From: Ophiura sarsii
Lineage: Eukaryota; Echinodermata; Ophiuroidea; Amphilepidida; Ophiuridae
DNA length: 64,000 bases
Assembly (NCBI GenBank): GCA_035610835.1
Contig: CM069441.1
Span: 100,685,606 to 100,749,605, forward strand
Direction of reading: 5' to 3'
In this document: piece by piece, positions 20,920 through 32,706 of the stretch
Position numbering within the stretch: the first letter of the stretch is position 1
How the letters are laid out: each line of letters begins with the position of its first letter
The notes under the pieces: model-generated
What the model was told of the DNA's origin: nothing
What the model saw: only the letters and a program-made list of their open reading frames with translations
Databases searched by the model: none
Made by a program: the position numbers and the translations under genes

Positions 20920-23440
20920 ATAATAATAATAACAGGCATTTATATAGCGCCTTACATCGAAAAGAATACAAAGCGCTTAACAAAATAACAAATAGCATGT
21001 ACAAAATATGAATGCACATAGAAAACACATAGAGTAGCCATCAATGGCTATCATTTAACATGTTATACAGTATAGATGGGGTGACAGGTGACGTCACACC
21101 GGGCAAAACGTGGCTAGTTGCCATTGTTCTTTGCCCGGCAGTTTGCGCACGCATCCTGTTTTATTTAGGACCCGTGCTTTTAAAACTCGCGCCAAAGCAT
21201 TATAAAGGGCAATACGGCATCAGCGGACAGTGTTGTGGTCATATGCTGTTCCCCCAAGCGTGTATCGATAGTCCATTCCCTTCGACTGTTGTGTTTGTTG
21301 ATAAACATTGGATGTTAACAACGGTCACCTCATCTATACAGCAATACACTATTCAAGAATAGTGCAAATACAGTACATGAATGCTGCACACAGTAAAATA
21401 ACTAAATATCCTGGTTAAAAAGATGAGTTTTCAAAGACGATTTAAAAGTTCCGACCGTCTTAGAGTTACGAATATGTAAAGGGAATATTGTTCCAGAGTT
21501 TTGGTCCAGCAACACAGATAACCCTGTCCCCGTATGTTGCAGTGGCACTTTTAAGGCCCTGTCACACCATAACGTATCGCCTCAACGTATGCCAACGTAT
21601 GCGAAATATCGAAAAATACGTTGGTGTACGTTGGTGTACGTTGGCGTACGCTGATATAAGTTAGGGGTACGTTGGGGATACGTCGTTTACGTTAAGAGCA
21701 CGCTGTGATACGCTGTGACAATTTGGACCACGAAAAAATATTGAGCATGCTCAAAATTTCTCGACGTACTCAACGTGTGCTTAATACGTTCTGCATAAGT
21801 TCCCGGTAAGTTTGTGGTACGTTAAATATACGTTGACATACGCTGACATACGTTAGTGGTACGTTACTCGTACGTTACTCGTAGGTTGGTATACGTTGAT
21901 GAACGTAGGATGGGGGAAACGTACAGCCAACGTAGTGATAACGAGTTGATAACGTATATGTGCCGTATGTCTAACGTATGCCTGACGTATTTCCAACGAG
22001 TTTCGACGTATTCTCACGTATTCACCTTATGCCGGGCGATCGTGTAAGGTCCTGTCACGTATCCATAGCGTATCCATAGCGTATTGAACGTATACGTAGC
22101 GTATGACTAACGTATTGATAGCGTATCACTAACTTATAACATACTTATGACAGCGTATGCGAGCGTATGCGAGCGTATGACTAACGTATGATTAACGTAT
22201 ACTTTATATATGTCTGCCGTGTTCGACGTATCGTCAGCGTATCCTCGACGTTCAACGAACACGTGGCTTATTATGCCGCTGTAGCACGTATAAATACCGC
22301 GCCGATCTCACATTACATCATTCCCGCCGATGTCATCAAGCAGTTACATGCCTCCCAAGAAGAAGCAAGCAACCAGGGGCCGAGGCCGAGGAGGAGGAAA
22401 AAGCATGAAGGCCAAGACAGACCATGAAGAAGTGAGGATGAGATACTCAAGGGACCCATTTATATACTCAAACCCTCCATACGTTCCCAAAACGCCGAAT
22501 GCGCGCTAGCTGTACGGTAGCCCTGTCACACCATGGCGTATCGCCTGAACGTATAACAACGTATGCGAAATATCGAAAAATACGTTGGCGTACGTTGGCG
22601 TACGTTGGTGTACGCTGATACAAGTTAGGGGTAAGTTTGGGATACGTCGTATACGTTAAGAGCACGCTGTGATACGTTGTGAAAATTTGGAACACGTCGA
22701 GCCCGCGAAAAATTATTGAGCATGTTCAAAATTTCTCGACGTACTCAACGTGTGCTTAACTTACGTTCTGCATAAGTTCCCGATAGGTTCGTGGTACGTT
22801 AGACATACGTTTACAAACGCTGACATACGTTAGACATACGCTGACATACGTTAGAGGTACGTTAATCGTCTTAAGTTGTAGGTTGGACATATAGATTTAC
22901 CCTTCTAGATATTTTAATAGTTATCATCTAGGCTGTGTTTACTTGAACTGGCAACACTTGTCCCGCCGTGTACGAAACTCAATTTCTGCAACGGCATAAG
23001 TCACGTGTTCGTTGTACGCCGAGGATACGCTGAGGTTACGTCGAGCACGGCAGCCATACGCTACGAATACGTTGGTCATTCGTTCGCCGATCGCATACGC
23101 TGTGATACGCTGTCATAAGTTTGTTATAAGCTAGTGATACGCTATCAATACGTTAGTTATACGCTATGTATGCGTTTAATACGCTTTGGATACGTCCATT
23201 CCATCACCGATGTTGACGCAATTCGTTGGGAAGTTGGACGTTCTCGGACTCTGACAATTTTCGAGCTATTTTTTGAATACGTCGGCATACGTTCAGGCCA
23301 CGTTCAGGCCATACGCTATATGGTGTGACAGGGCCTTAAGGGACTACAAGGAGTTTACGGCTACCAGAGCGGAGATTAGCAGACGGACAGTAAGGGATAA
23401 GAAGCTCCTTGATATAGTTTGGTGTAGAGTTGTTGAGTTA
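20920..23440. repeat. Retroposon-like repeat split by an inserted element
   Basis: The left part (20920-21554) begins with AAT units and CATTTATATAGCGCC, then CAAAGCGCTTAACAAAAT, a signature of retroposon-derived repeats in marine invertebrates (from memory). The right part resumes at about 23336. The two halves meet at a TTAA where the ACGTA-rich element (21555-23335) sits. Confidence 0.5.
21555..23335. mobile_element. ACGTA-rich foldback element, TTAA-flanked, with nested copy
   Basis: The ends are GGCCCTGTCACACCAT at 21555 and ATGGTGTGACAGGGCC ending at 23335. TTAA lies directly outside each end (21551-21554, 23336-23339). The interior is packed with words such as ACGTATGC, GCGTATAC, ACGTTGG and TACGCTGA on both strands. 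A second left end (CCCTGTCACACCATGG) at about 22521 shows a nested or tandem copy. A related shorter element is at 33291-33855. There is no transposase. The superfamily is unresolved: GGCCC ends resemble PIF/Harbinger, while TTAA suggests piggyBac or Kolobok. Confidence 0.7.
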
Positions 23441-23631
23441 GAGAATAAAGGTATTGTTTTTAGACCGTACCCGTGTTATATTATCTGACATAAATGCGGA
23501 CGATAGTATTATTTTAAGTAGAACAACGACGCCGCAGGCGGAGTTGTTCTACGCAAAAAATAATACTACCGAACGCATTTATGTCAGACAATATAACACG
23601 GGTACGGTCTAAAAACAATACCTTTATTCTC
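23441..23631. repeat. Near-perfect palindrome, about 190 bp
   Basis: Arms of roughly 90 bp, starting GAGAATAAAGGTATTG at 23441 and ending with its near complement CAATACCTTTATTCTC at 23631, meet at a GC-rich centre (about 23526-23540). The arms carry only a few mismatches. It could be a foldback MITE, a young inverted duplication or a cruciform-forming site. Confidence 0.85.
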
Positions 23632-23971
23632 ATTCTTAAACAATCATACTGAAGACATTTATCAAAGAAATAAGTGCAATTCTTTTTTTTGTGTCCACAT
23701 TTGACAACTTTTACCCCTTCTAGGATCGAATAACCCACAAACATTCCATCCAATCCCATGCGATGAGTACACCATGCGTAATCGTCGCGGCGCCGGCATA
23801 AACGCAGGAAAGGCGCCAAAGACGCACTGCAGAAGTGCGCGTTATGGAGCAAACCACGCATTGTGAAGGTCGGACGCACTGTTAAAACGTAAGCCCCACC
23901 TCCCCGTGTTAAGTTGTCTCATCTAAATGTCGCCGATTTCTCTGAGAACCAATGAGATTGCTTACACTTTC

Positions 23972-24575
23972 TTAGCTGTTTAAGAATGCTTTATATACAA
24001 CTAGAACAATTTTAAAAATAATGCGTTTCTTAATTGTAAGCCAGTGAAGATCGATGAGGACCTGGGTGATATGCGTGCGTTTATTGACACCAGTCACAAG
24101 TCTCGCAGCTGAGTTTTGAACTCGCTGCAGTTTGGAGATGAGTTTGTCAGGGAGTCCGTAGAGTAGACAGTTGCAATAGTCCAGCCGTGACGTAACAAAA
24201 GCGTGGACAAGCCTTTCTGTTGATGCATGGTCAAGATATTTACGGACCTGTCCGATGGCACGTAGGGCGTAAGTGGCATTCTGACATACTCTGTTGACAT
24301 GAGAAGTCATTGTTAGGTGACAATCGAAGATGACTCCAAGGTTGCGCACTTTTTCCGAGGGCGAAATGTCGGAATCCCCGACTGTGACCACATCAACCGG
24401 AGTGGTTGAAGTAAATCGAGAGGTGATATGGATGACCTCTGTTTTCTGGTCATATAGTTTGAGTTTGTTGGCCAGCATCCAACTTTTGACGTCCGAAAGG
24501 CAATGTTCTAGTCGCTCAAGTTTTTCAGCCCTATCAGATGCATCAAACGAGCAGTACAGCTGTGTGTCAACAACA
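23972..24575 (-). pseudogene. LINE reverse transcriptase fragment (after the catalytic box)
   Basis: The minus-strand frame starts near DTQLYCSFDASDRAEKLERL and continues through WMLANKLKL, NLGVIFDCHLTM, SRLDYCNCLLYGLP and LHWLTIKKRIIFKI. This is the part of a CR1/L2-group reverse transcriptase that follows the YADD box. It has neither the fingers/palm domain nor the C-terminal end. Its 5' edge touches a CAA repeat at the tail of the neighbouring LINE copy, so it is a second, truncated insertion or a rearranged piece. Confidence 0.85.
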
Positions 24576-26830
24576 ACAACAACAAAAACAAACGGGTATT
24601 TAGGACGCTATTTACATATGTACCATAGCGTTTACAAGAAAATAAAAGTTAAAATAAATAAGTCTTAAGATTACTTTTAAAAGTCTCCGTTGACTGAGCA
24701 GTTCTGAGGTGTATTGGAAGGGAGTTCCAGGCCTTTGCAGCAGTAACCTTAAAACTGCGATCACCTATAGTAAGGTTGGATCTGGGAACAACCAGCCGGT
24801 TAGTGTCCATCGCAGATCGTAGGGAGCGAGCAGGGACATACACAGAGAACAAATAGGGAGGAGCCAAGTTGTTTAAAGCCTTAAATATGTACAAAACTAC
24901 TTTATACACAATCCTTTGTTGAACTGGCATCAGCGAAAGATAACACGTTTATTCCATAGTCTGAGATCACGTCTTCGAGTGGAGCGCTATACATACTGAA
25001 ATTCATAGGACCAACAACTGATCCTTGAGACAAACCGTATATAAGTGGTTTTCCTTGTGACACATGGCGACCAACCACTACTGACTGTTCACGATTAGAT
25101 AGGTATGATTGAAACCAATTTAAAGCAGTGTCAGAAATACCGTATCTAGCATGCATTCGATTTAGGAGTCAATTATGATCGATTGTGTCAAATGCAGCAG
25201 ATAGGTCGAGGAGAACGACAACCACTTCTCGTCTGCAGTCCAAGGAGTAGAGGAGGTCATTTTGGAGACGCAAGAGTGCTGTTTCTGTACTGCAGTTTGG
25301 TCTGTAAGCTGATTGGTGGGGTGCGTATAGATCGTTGGATGCCAAATGCTAGTGGAGTTGATTACAGACAGCGCGTTCCTCCATTTTTGATAAGAAGCTG
25401 AGATTAGAAACCGGTCTGTAATTCGATAATATTTCTGGATTAAGGCTAGCCTTCTTGATGATAGGAGTGATACGAGCTGACTTTAAACAGTCTTGTACAT
25501 GCCCGGTTTTCAAGGAGTTATTCATAATAGACTTGAGAACTGGCAAAAGATAGTCCAGGCATTGTTTAAGTAGCCAAGATGGGGTGGGATCTAATGCACA
25601 TGATTTTGTGGGCATGTTCATGATAAGCTTTCGCATCTCTTGGTCAAAAGGTTCTATGAAACAGTTAAGACGCACAGAACATATCGAAGAATCAACGAAA
25701 CTACTCATGTGAGTTGTCTAAATCAGATCTAATTTTGGAGATCTTATTAGTGAAGTATTTACCAAATTTAGCCACATCATTCTCCTCTCCAGATGGTAGA
25801 ACCAAGCTAACAATTTGTCGATGGTACGGAACAGTTGCTTAGTATCACATTTAGCAATTTGAAATATATGTGATGCTCTGTCTTTGCATCCTCGAACTCA
25901 AGTAGACTGTGGTATCCTTTGCACTTGACCTTATAAGCTTGCTTATCGACCTCTAGGCATGATTTGATCATTCGACGTTCAAGCCGTCTCTTGTCACGTT
26001 TGGCGGCGCGTATAGCATCCGAGAACCAAGGGGCATGTGGTCTGAGAGTGATAGTCTTTGTGGCTTCAGGGGCATGATCCTCCATAAAACTATTTTCCGG
26101 AGAGATAGTGAGTGAGGAAGAGGCAATATCACTGCAGAAATCATCTACATTTATATCTTTAAATTTGCGGAAGCAAATGGTTTTCTTTGAAGCCAATGGA
26201 CGAGATACTTTCAATCTGCATTTTACTGCAGAGTGGACAGCAAACAGTGAGGTATCAGAACGAACGTTGGATATAACAGCGTTTTCACGATTTGTGATGA
26301 TGAGATCCAAAGTATGGCCGCAAACATGTGTAGGAAAATCAACCAATTGCTGCAGGCCAGCACTATCTAACATTTCCATGAAGACCTTAGAGGTGGGATC
26401 AGATTCGATGTCAACATGAATGTTAAAGTCACCAACAATGACAAGTGTACCAATTAAGATAGCAGACTACAGAAGCGTTGACAAATCAGCAAAAAACATA
26501 GGCGCTGTTAACATATTACGTGTTGAGTACGGCGGGCAATACAATGTGATGACGCGCAAAGAGGATGGACCTGATTGGACAGTCATGTTAAGATCATGCG
26601 TATCATGTAAAGTCACCTTGAATCCCTTCTTTATGATTACACACACACCTCCGCCTCTCTTTAGTTTACGTGGCTGATGATAAAAATCATGATCCTGCAA
26701 CATGCATTTAATATCGGCAATTATTCGCTTATCACGATCATCACCGTAAAGCCATGACTCGGAAATTGTCATGATATCAACGTGGTTAGAAATAATGTAG
26801 TCACAAATCAAGGTTATCAAGGCGGTTCGG
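24576..26830 (-). pseudogene. Degenerate CR1/L2-group LINE (endonuclease and reverse transcriptase)
   Basis: In order on the minus strand: an apurinic-type endonuclease piece (HVDIMTISESWLYGDD, KRGGGVCVIIKKGFKV; 26467-26830), a linker (25807-26379), reverse transcriptase fingers (SARITPIIKKASLN, NYRPVSNLSFLSKMEE; 25349-25708), motif A (LLDLSAAFDTIDH near 25190), QGSVVGPMNFSMYSAPLE, and the catalytic box as SFADAS rather than YADD. After this the frame jumps to the C-terminal end (VQQRIVYKVVLYIFKALNN to LKTYLF; 24649-24930), so the DDTQLY-to-thumb segment is missing. A 3' tail with TTG units follows at about 24570. Stops and frameshifts show it is dead. Confidence 0.88.
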
Positions 26831-27056
26831 CCAGTACCCTGGCGTTCCGGCCGGTGAGGACCTGGTGAAGAGGTGGTATGAGCCCGGTTCCAGGCCGATG
26901 AGGACCCGGTATAGAACGGTATGAACCCGGTGACAACAAAAAAATCAATGCGGCCGTTGACATTTTTTGCTGATTTGTTCACCGTGTTGGACTCTGCTGT
27001 TTTTCTATAAGACGGTAAGAGGCCGTCCAACTCACACGGATACATGTGAGGGGCCT
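26815..27056. mobile_element. Fragment of the GC-rich foldback element
   Basis: Shares the GGCGTTCCGGCCGGTGAGG and GGACCCGGT-like units with 20180-20480 and ends in CTCACACGGATACATGTGAG (27031-27050) like the element at 19735-20842. It joins the 5' end of the LINE remnant. Only one terminus is present. Confidence 0.65.
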
Positions 27057-27551
27057 ATAACACAAAAAGTTCCGGACCAGTTGATTTGAAGTTGGCTAAT
27101 TCAAAATCAATAATCGGTACCAAAAATGTGAGATATATATTTATTAAATGAGCAAATTATGATGATTTCAATAACCATGCCTAACGACAACAAAGTTGCG
27201 CTTATAGAATTGGTTTTCTACGGGATATCATTGATTTGTAAATGTCCGACTGTGTGCTATCTGAACCAGTCAGGTACCTGGATGAATGGGTAGTAGCGAG
27301 TCTTACAAAATTCACTGCATAATCCAACTCTAACCTAACCCATAGAAACCTTATAATTGGACCTGTTTTTCTCAAATCCCCTGATAGTTTTATTCCAAAA
27401 AAAACACGCCGCGGGTGCACCATGTAGCCTACTATACTCTCCGAAACAGCCCCATAAACGTCGGTCTCGTTATCTTTTGTGCGCATGCATCCGTGCAATA
27501 TTGTTATCAAATACTTTACCACTGGTGCATTTGGGCTTTAAGGTCTGCCTC
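27057..27551. other. Short intergenic stretch, no gene seen
   Basis: No gene is recognised. CCCCTGATAGTTT followed by AAAACACGCC at about 27379-27412 is shared with 9999-10029, so both spots hold the same small repeat. The AATAAA hexamer for TLR-D lies at 27552-27557. Confidence 0.45.
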
Positions 27552-27556
27552 TTTAT

Positions 27557-30500
27557 TTAAACATCAAACCGCCGGTCCACAAGTACAGGCGTTTTTAGCG
27601 CTGCCCTCAGTTTTTGCCAAAATAATCTTTGTCCTACTCTGTTCTTTGGCCATTTCAGATATTCCTTCTTACACAACAGTTGTCTTAATGACATTGTTAG
27701 CTTATTGTCTGGGATATCATCCAACAATACCAGAATAAGAACGTCACGATTTTCATGAAATAATCTCATCTGAGCCATTTGCATCTCATAATAACACCAC
27801 TCACTTTCCACAAAGTGTGGCGTCATAACCAAGATAGTCTTACGACTTTGCAGGATACTCTCAGATATAGTTTGTATAATAGATCTTCCTGGTATGAAAT
27901 CTCTTCCCTTGATGCACAAACGAAGTGGTTCCGGTCCTTCTTCCATATTAAGTCGAAGTTCGTTAAATACCCAACCTTGATCATGCTCACAATCTTCATC
28001 ATAAGCAACATAAGCATGGTATTGTGGATGGCCATCCATCTGAACCATTTCAAATTCCTCATCTTCAGGAAATTGTTCTAGATTTCTGTAGAGTAGAAAT
28101 AACCTATACTTGATATGCCAGCGATAATGATAGAGCAGAATGATACTAATACAGAATACCAGAAGGAGTGGGATACTGATACTAAGGTAGAAGCCAATAT
28201 GTGATCTACAATCCAATTCAATTGATGAACACTCATGCCTTTCACTGCATCTGGACTGACACATATGTATTGGAATGGTGACAACCAAGTTATTGTGTCA
28301 GAAAGAATCCATGTCTTGAATGGTTGGATGTCGCAAGTGCACAGAAAAGGATTTTGACTTAAATCCAGTGTTTTTAGAGTTAAGTCACTTGACAGTAACC
28401 ATGTTGGTACAGTTGATATTTGATTCCTGGAAAGAACGAGATTCTTAAGGAGGTTCAGGTGTTCAAGACCATCTAGGGATGTCAGTGTGTTATCTTCCAA
28501 GTCAAGATTCACAAGATTTGGAAATGATGTCAATATTTCATTGTTAATTTTTTTGATTTCATTGGAACTTAAATCAAGAGTTTCAAGCATTGGTGCCTCG
28601 ATGAACAGTATCTGTTTGATGGAGGTCACTTTGTTTCTTGCCATACCCAAGATGCGTAGATGAGATAGAATGTTTACTGGCTGATTCATAGACAGTGACT
28701 TGATGTTGGTCACAGACCCTGATAAATCAAGTTCCACAAGATGGATGCATCTACCAAGAGCAAGGGATGATGGGAAGTCATGAATAGGTGCAGATGTTAG
28801 TATTGCATGTTGTAAATTTGGAAGCATGATACACATGGGGAGGTTAAAGTATATGCTTGTGACCTTGCTTAAAGGTATATTATGTGATCTTTCCAGGGAA
28901 CGCCCTCAACATCGAAAAAAAAATAGGAAGCAGATTTTCTTGCAGATTTACATTTCTGATCATAAATCATGCATACATTCCAAGTTACAGGGCGATACAA
29001 TTCTTAATTACTTCAAAATCATGGTTTTAGAGTGAAAATAAACTGTCGGGATTCCGACAGTTTATATTTTTCACTCTAAATTCACTCTAAAACCACGATT
29101 TTGAGGTAATTAGGAATCGTATCGCTCTGTAACTTGGAATGTATGTATGATTTATGATCGGAAATGTAAATCTGCAAGAAAATCTACTTTCTAAAAAAAA
29201 ATCCTGAATAGAGGGCGCTCTCTGGAAAAGATCACATAATATGCCTTTAATTGCAAAGTTTGTAATGATTTCAGTGGTGGATCCACACCAACCGATGGTC
29301 CAAATCCGGAGTCTCTCTGACTTTCATCTAGAATGATGTGAGTAAGATTGTGAAATGTATTCACCCAGTTATTTAATAGGTCTACTCTATTTCCCCATAA
29401 ATCCAGGTGTGTTAAATAAGGTACTGCAGAAAATGCATCTGGAGCTATTTCACCAGAAATAATGTTTGCACTAAGATCCAGCCACTTTAAAGTTTTTGAT
29501 TTTGCAAATGTGTATAATGCTGCAGAGGGGATTAAAGCCAGTTGGTTATTATGAAGCAATAATGTGTTTAGTTTATGCAAGCCATAAAAAGCGTGTGATG
29601 CTAAATTGGCGATACTATTGTCACTTAAGTCTAACACAGTAAGCTGTGATACCCAGATAAAACTGTAATCTTCAATGGTTTCTAAATCATAGAGATACAA
29701 TGATAACACATGGAGAGTCGAATTCCACTTCTGAAGGACTTGAAGGGTGGTATTATTCAGAGCAGAGATTGTTGCATAACTCGGGTGAAATTGTAACCTT
29801 TCAAGTGAAGCATGAAGTGACACAAGTATTGGTAATGCTTCATAGTTGGTATAGATCTGTTTTACACGTGTTAATTGTGAAAAAGCTCCCGATTCTATAG
29901 TAACAGGTCTATCATCATATCCCCACTCCCAGTCAATTTGTATTTTCTCTATTGGTAGGTCCGAAAATTGGTCAAAAGTGTCATTAGTAATATTTGAGGT
30001 GGTATGATATGAGTAAAGGTAGAAAGAATTCAGGTGTTTCAGGTTCTGGAAGTCTTTCCCAATTTGCAGTGATTCGAAATAGTCTCTGATTATAAGTTTT
30101 TGAAGTAAGTGTAGATGTCGTAATGCTTGACTTGGAATACTTGTTTGAAATCCACTAAATGTGTCACTCATATTCAAGAAGATCAATTGTGATGAATCAC
30201 TAAATATGTTTGTTGGGAGATACACAAGTTTGTTGTTAGATAAATTCAATTGTGTGAGCATGTGCAGTCCATTTAATGAAGTATCAGATAATATGGATAT
30301 TTGATTATTACTCAGATCCAGTCCTTGCAGATTTGATAGTTGAAGAAAAGGTGCACCATTGATTTCTGTCAGGTTGTTATAGCTCAGGTCCAATGTAGTG
30401 GTAATGTTATCATGGTTCAGTATTGGTGGTATATCAAATAGATTTCTGTTACTGCAGTCCATATGAATGGTATCATGAATCTTGCAGGCCAAACTTTGTG

Positions 30501-30606
30501 GTGGGTACACAGTAGCGGTTGGTTGAATGAAAAGTAATAGTTGGAGAAAAGGAATAACTCTGGTGAATGAATTAGGAAATGCCATTGTCTGGTGATAGTT
30601 AATCAT
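27557..30606 (-). pseudogene. Toll-like receptor D, broken by a MITE and a 1-bp deletion
   Basis: The locus has every part of a TLR in order: leader (MINYHQT..MAFPN), N-terminal cap, leucine-rich repeats, C-terminal cap, transmembrane helix and a TIR domain with YHAYVAYDED, RDFIPG and LFW. Two lesions break it. First, a TTAA-flanked foldback element (28869-29250) interrupts the repeats after QTLQL; the upstream reading frame runs into it and stops at 29191 (471 codons). Second, comparison with TLR-C shows one base missing near 28227, at the boundary of the C-terminal cap (GATGTAACACTC in TLR-C, GATGAACACTC here), which shifts the frame before the transmembrane helix. The rest is uninterrupted, so decay is recent. 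A secreted, truncated ectodomain is possible. A sequencing error could explain the 1-bp gap but not the MITE. Confidence 0.9.
28869..29250. mobile_element. Foldback MITE with TTAA target duplication inside TLR-D
   Basis: The ends read TTAAAGGTATATTATGTGAT at 28869 and the near complement ending TTTAA at 29250. The inverted arms are about 160 bp each, so nearly the whole element folds back, with a small extra hairpin (AACTGTCGG/CCGACAGTT, 29041-29062) near the centre. TTAA sits once on each side (28869-28872, 29247-29250). Removing the element and one TTAA rejoins TLR-D in frame. TTAAAGG-type ends recall T2/Kolobok MITEs of frogs; piggyBac also targets TTAA. No protein is encoded. Confidence 0.88.
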
Positions 30607-31260
30607 GACACCTAAGTTGTTCTTTCTTTGATGTCTTTGTAGTTAAAACAATGTAATTAGTTCTTTCGATTGTTCCGAGTCTTATGTGATGTCTTTGGTT
30701 ACTCCAGTCGTAATCACTTGTTGGGTTTCCTCTTTAATGTCCTTGTTATCACAATAATGTCTTTGGTTTTGGTATGCTGTTCCTGTGGTCACAATGATGT
30801 TGTATGTATAACCTTGCAGTTTACATAAGTACCTTTCCTGGCATATATGATGTAAACAAAATGTAAGTGAGAACTGGCTTGTAATAGTCTCCTGGTAAGC
30901 AAACTAAATATGCTATCATCTGAAATGCTTAGTGCAGTACCTGATGCAATGTAACTTTTGAAACGGTTTTGAAAGTTACACACATTTCACCGGAAAGGTT
31001 ATTCTTTGAATTTTAGTTTTGATTTTTAGTAATACAACTGTAATCGATACATGCCCATATCCTGTTGTTGGTATTAGTTGGGTTTTTTATAGATATTATA
31101 TGGTTCAGTTTTACAGTAGTGACTATGAAAGATAAGGGTGGTTAAAAAAAAAAGGTTAACCCCCATCTGAAACCATTGTTTACTAATACATGTTTATAAA
31201 TCTGTTTGAATCTTATAAAAGCAGTAATTATTGAGCATCACTGGGCAACAAATCTGTTTG
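30607..31260 (-). other. 5' flank of TLR-D, subfamily 2
   Basis: Similar to 14789-15400 upstream of TLR-C, including GAAATGCTTAGTGCAGTACC near 30922 and CGATACATGCCCATATCCTG near 31045. It is the probable promoter region of the broken gene. Confidence 0.6.
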
Positions 31261-31787
31261 TTGTGTTTTTGGAACCACCCTGTACTTGTGGTGTTGTTTT
31301 TATGTCGTTATAAGATTAAAAAGTATTATTGACTCAAAGATTAAAGATGACAATAACTATTTCTATAGCACAAAACAAGTAAGCAATTTTGAAAACAAAT
31401 AAAAAAAGGATTTAATTAATGATGCAGCCCTACCTCAAACAATGACTGCATATTCTCATGTTGTTTGCTTGAGTTTGTACATATCTCTCTCATGTCCGTT
31501 TTGTCTTTTCTTGTCTTGTCATGACATGTCTGTATTTGTGTTTATTATCGCTTGTTAACGCGTCGCTTTTGTTTTGTTTTCATTGTCTGTATATAATTTT
31601 GTGTTAAATATATTTTGGTATGAAATTATTTGTATGTTGCACAAAAAACTAATAAAAAGAATACAGTTTTCAAAGCACATTATTATCATTTATTTAGAGG
31701 CCTTTTTCATGCCACTATTCTTGAGCTCCATTGCTCCTATTGAAAGCATCACACACATGTAAGACTGACAGACGATTCTAGCTACTC
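31261..31787. other. AT-rich, no gene seen
   Basis: No recognisable coding or RNA feature. The 62-aa plus-strand frame near 31574 has no family features. Confidence 0.45.
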
Positions 31788-31942
31788 ACAGGGTAATTCT
31801 ATTTCAACAATTGCTCCAATTTCGGTGTCTCCCCGACTTTCATCAAGAATTATTTGGGCAAGGTTGTGAAATGTATTTTATCCAGTTTTTTGATAGGTTC
31901 CACAGCTTGCTAAATTCAAGCATGTAACATAAGGTACTGCAT
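31788..31942 (-). pseudogene. TLR leucine-rich-repeat scrap
   Basis: About 150 bp resembles the TLR segment around 13450-13610 in TLR-C: the words for a CAAGAATTAT..TGGGC stretch, GTTGTGAAATGTATT, and the AACATAAGGTACTGCA end are shared in the same orientation. It corresponds to the WVNTFHNLTQII region of the repeats. It is a relic of another minus-strand TLR copy. At its right edge sits a fragment like the MITE at 53505 (TTGAAATCTATACACCCT). Confidence 0.7.
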
Positions 31943-32706
31943 TGGTGGCTCCATTTGAAATCTATACACCCTACGTGGAAAATCCATAGACATGCAACCA
32001 TTGCATGCATTTGTAAATGTATCATGTGCAAAATTAGAAACAAATAATAACATTGTTATATTGTAAAAAATGTTTTATTTGTGGGTTTTTTTTTTTACTT
32101 GCTGTGTTTTGCTAATCAATCTCTCTGCTTATTCCAAAGGCAGCTCTTTAGTATATCTTTGGTGGACTCTCTAATCACGTAAGAGTGAGAGTGAAAATGA
32201 GAGTGAAAATAAGAAAAAAAGAGTAAAAATAAAAAATACCATGCCGACTCTTGGTCAAGCAATAAATTCAACAAAACCGACAATTTCAAATCAAACAAAT
32301 CTACAATTTTTTAGTATTTCTTGTGTGAAATTTTATTACTAAAGCAGTCTATATGTTCTCTTTATAAATTCATTTTATGTATGGTGTAGACTCTGGCATG
32401 GTTAATGTACATATCAGATTGTTTTACTCATAGGGTTGACATTGTATGCATTGACAACCTAAATATCACATGTTATTCATAGAGCTGACATCCTATAGAT
32501 CAGCATGCATTGTTTTAATTTTACAAATTTGTCATGCTTTTAGGGGGTGACTAAACCATAGTTATTTAGAGATAACCACAGTTAACCAGGTTTACAACAG
32601 TTAACTGTATTAGGTACAAATTGGTTTACTTTTGAATACAACACAAATAATGATTGTTGTTATCAATAAACCAGAATTGGGAAATAGTGTTGCTTATAGA
32701 GACAAA
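31943..32706. other. No gene; simple repeats only
   Basis: Contains an imperfect GAGTGAAAAT-type repeat at about 32183-32238 and AT-rich sequence. No coding or RNA signal. Confidence 0.45.

Noticed and set aside
23514..23879. A 121-aa minus-strand frame beside the palindrome
   Set aside because: Its C-terminal third is the palindrome arm and the rest shows no known family.
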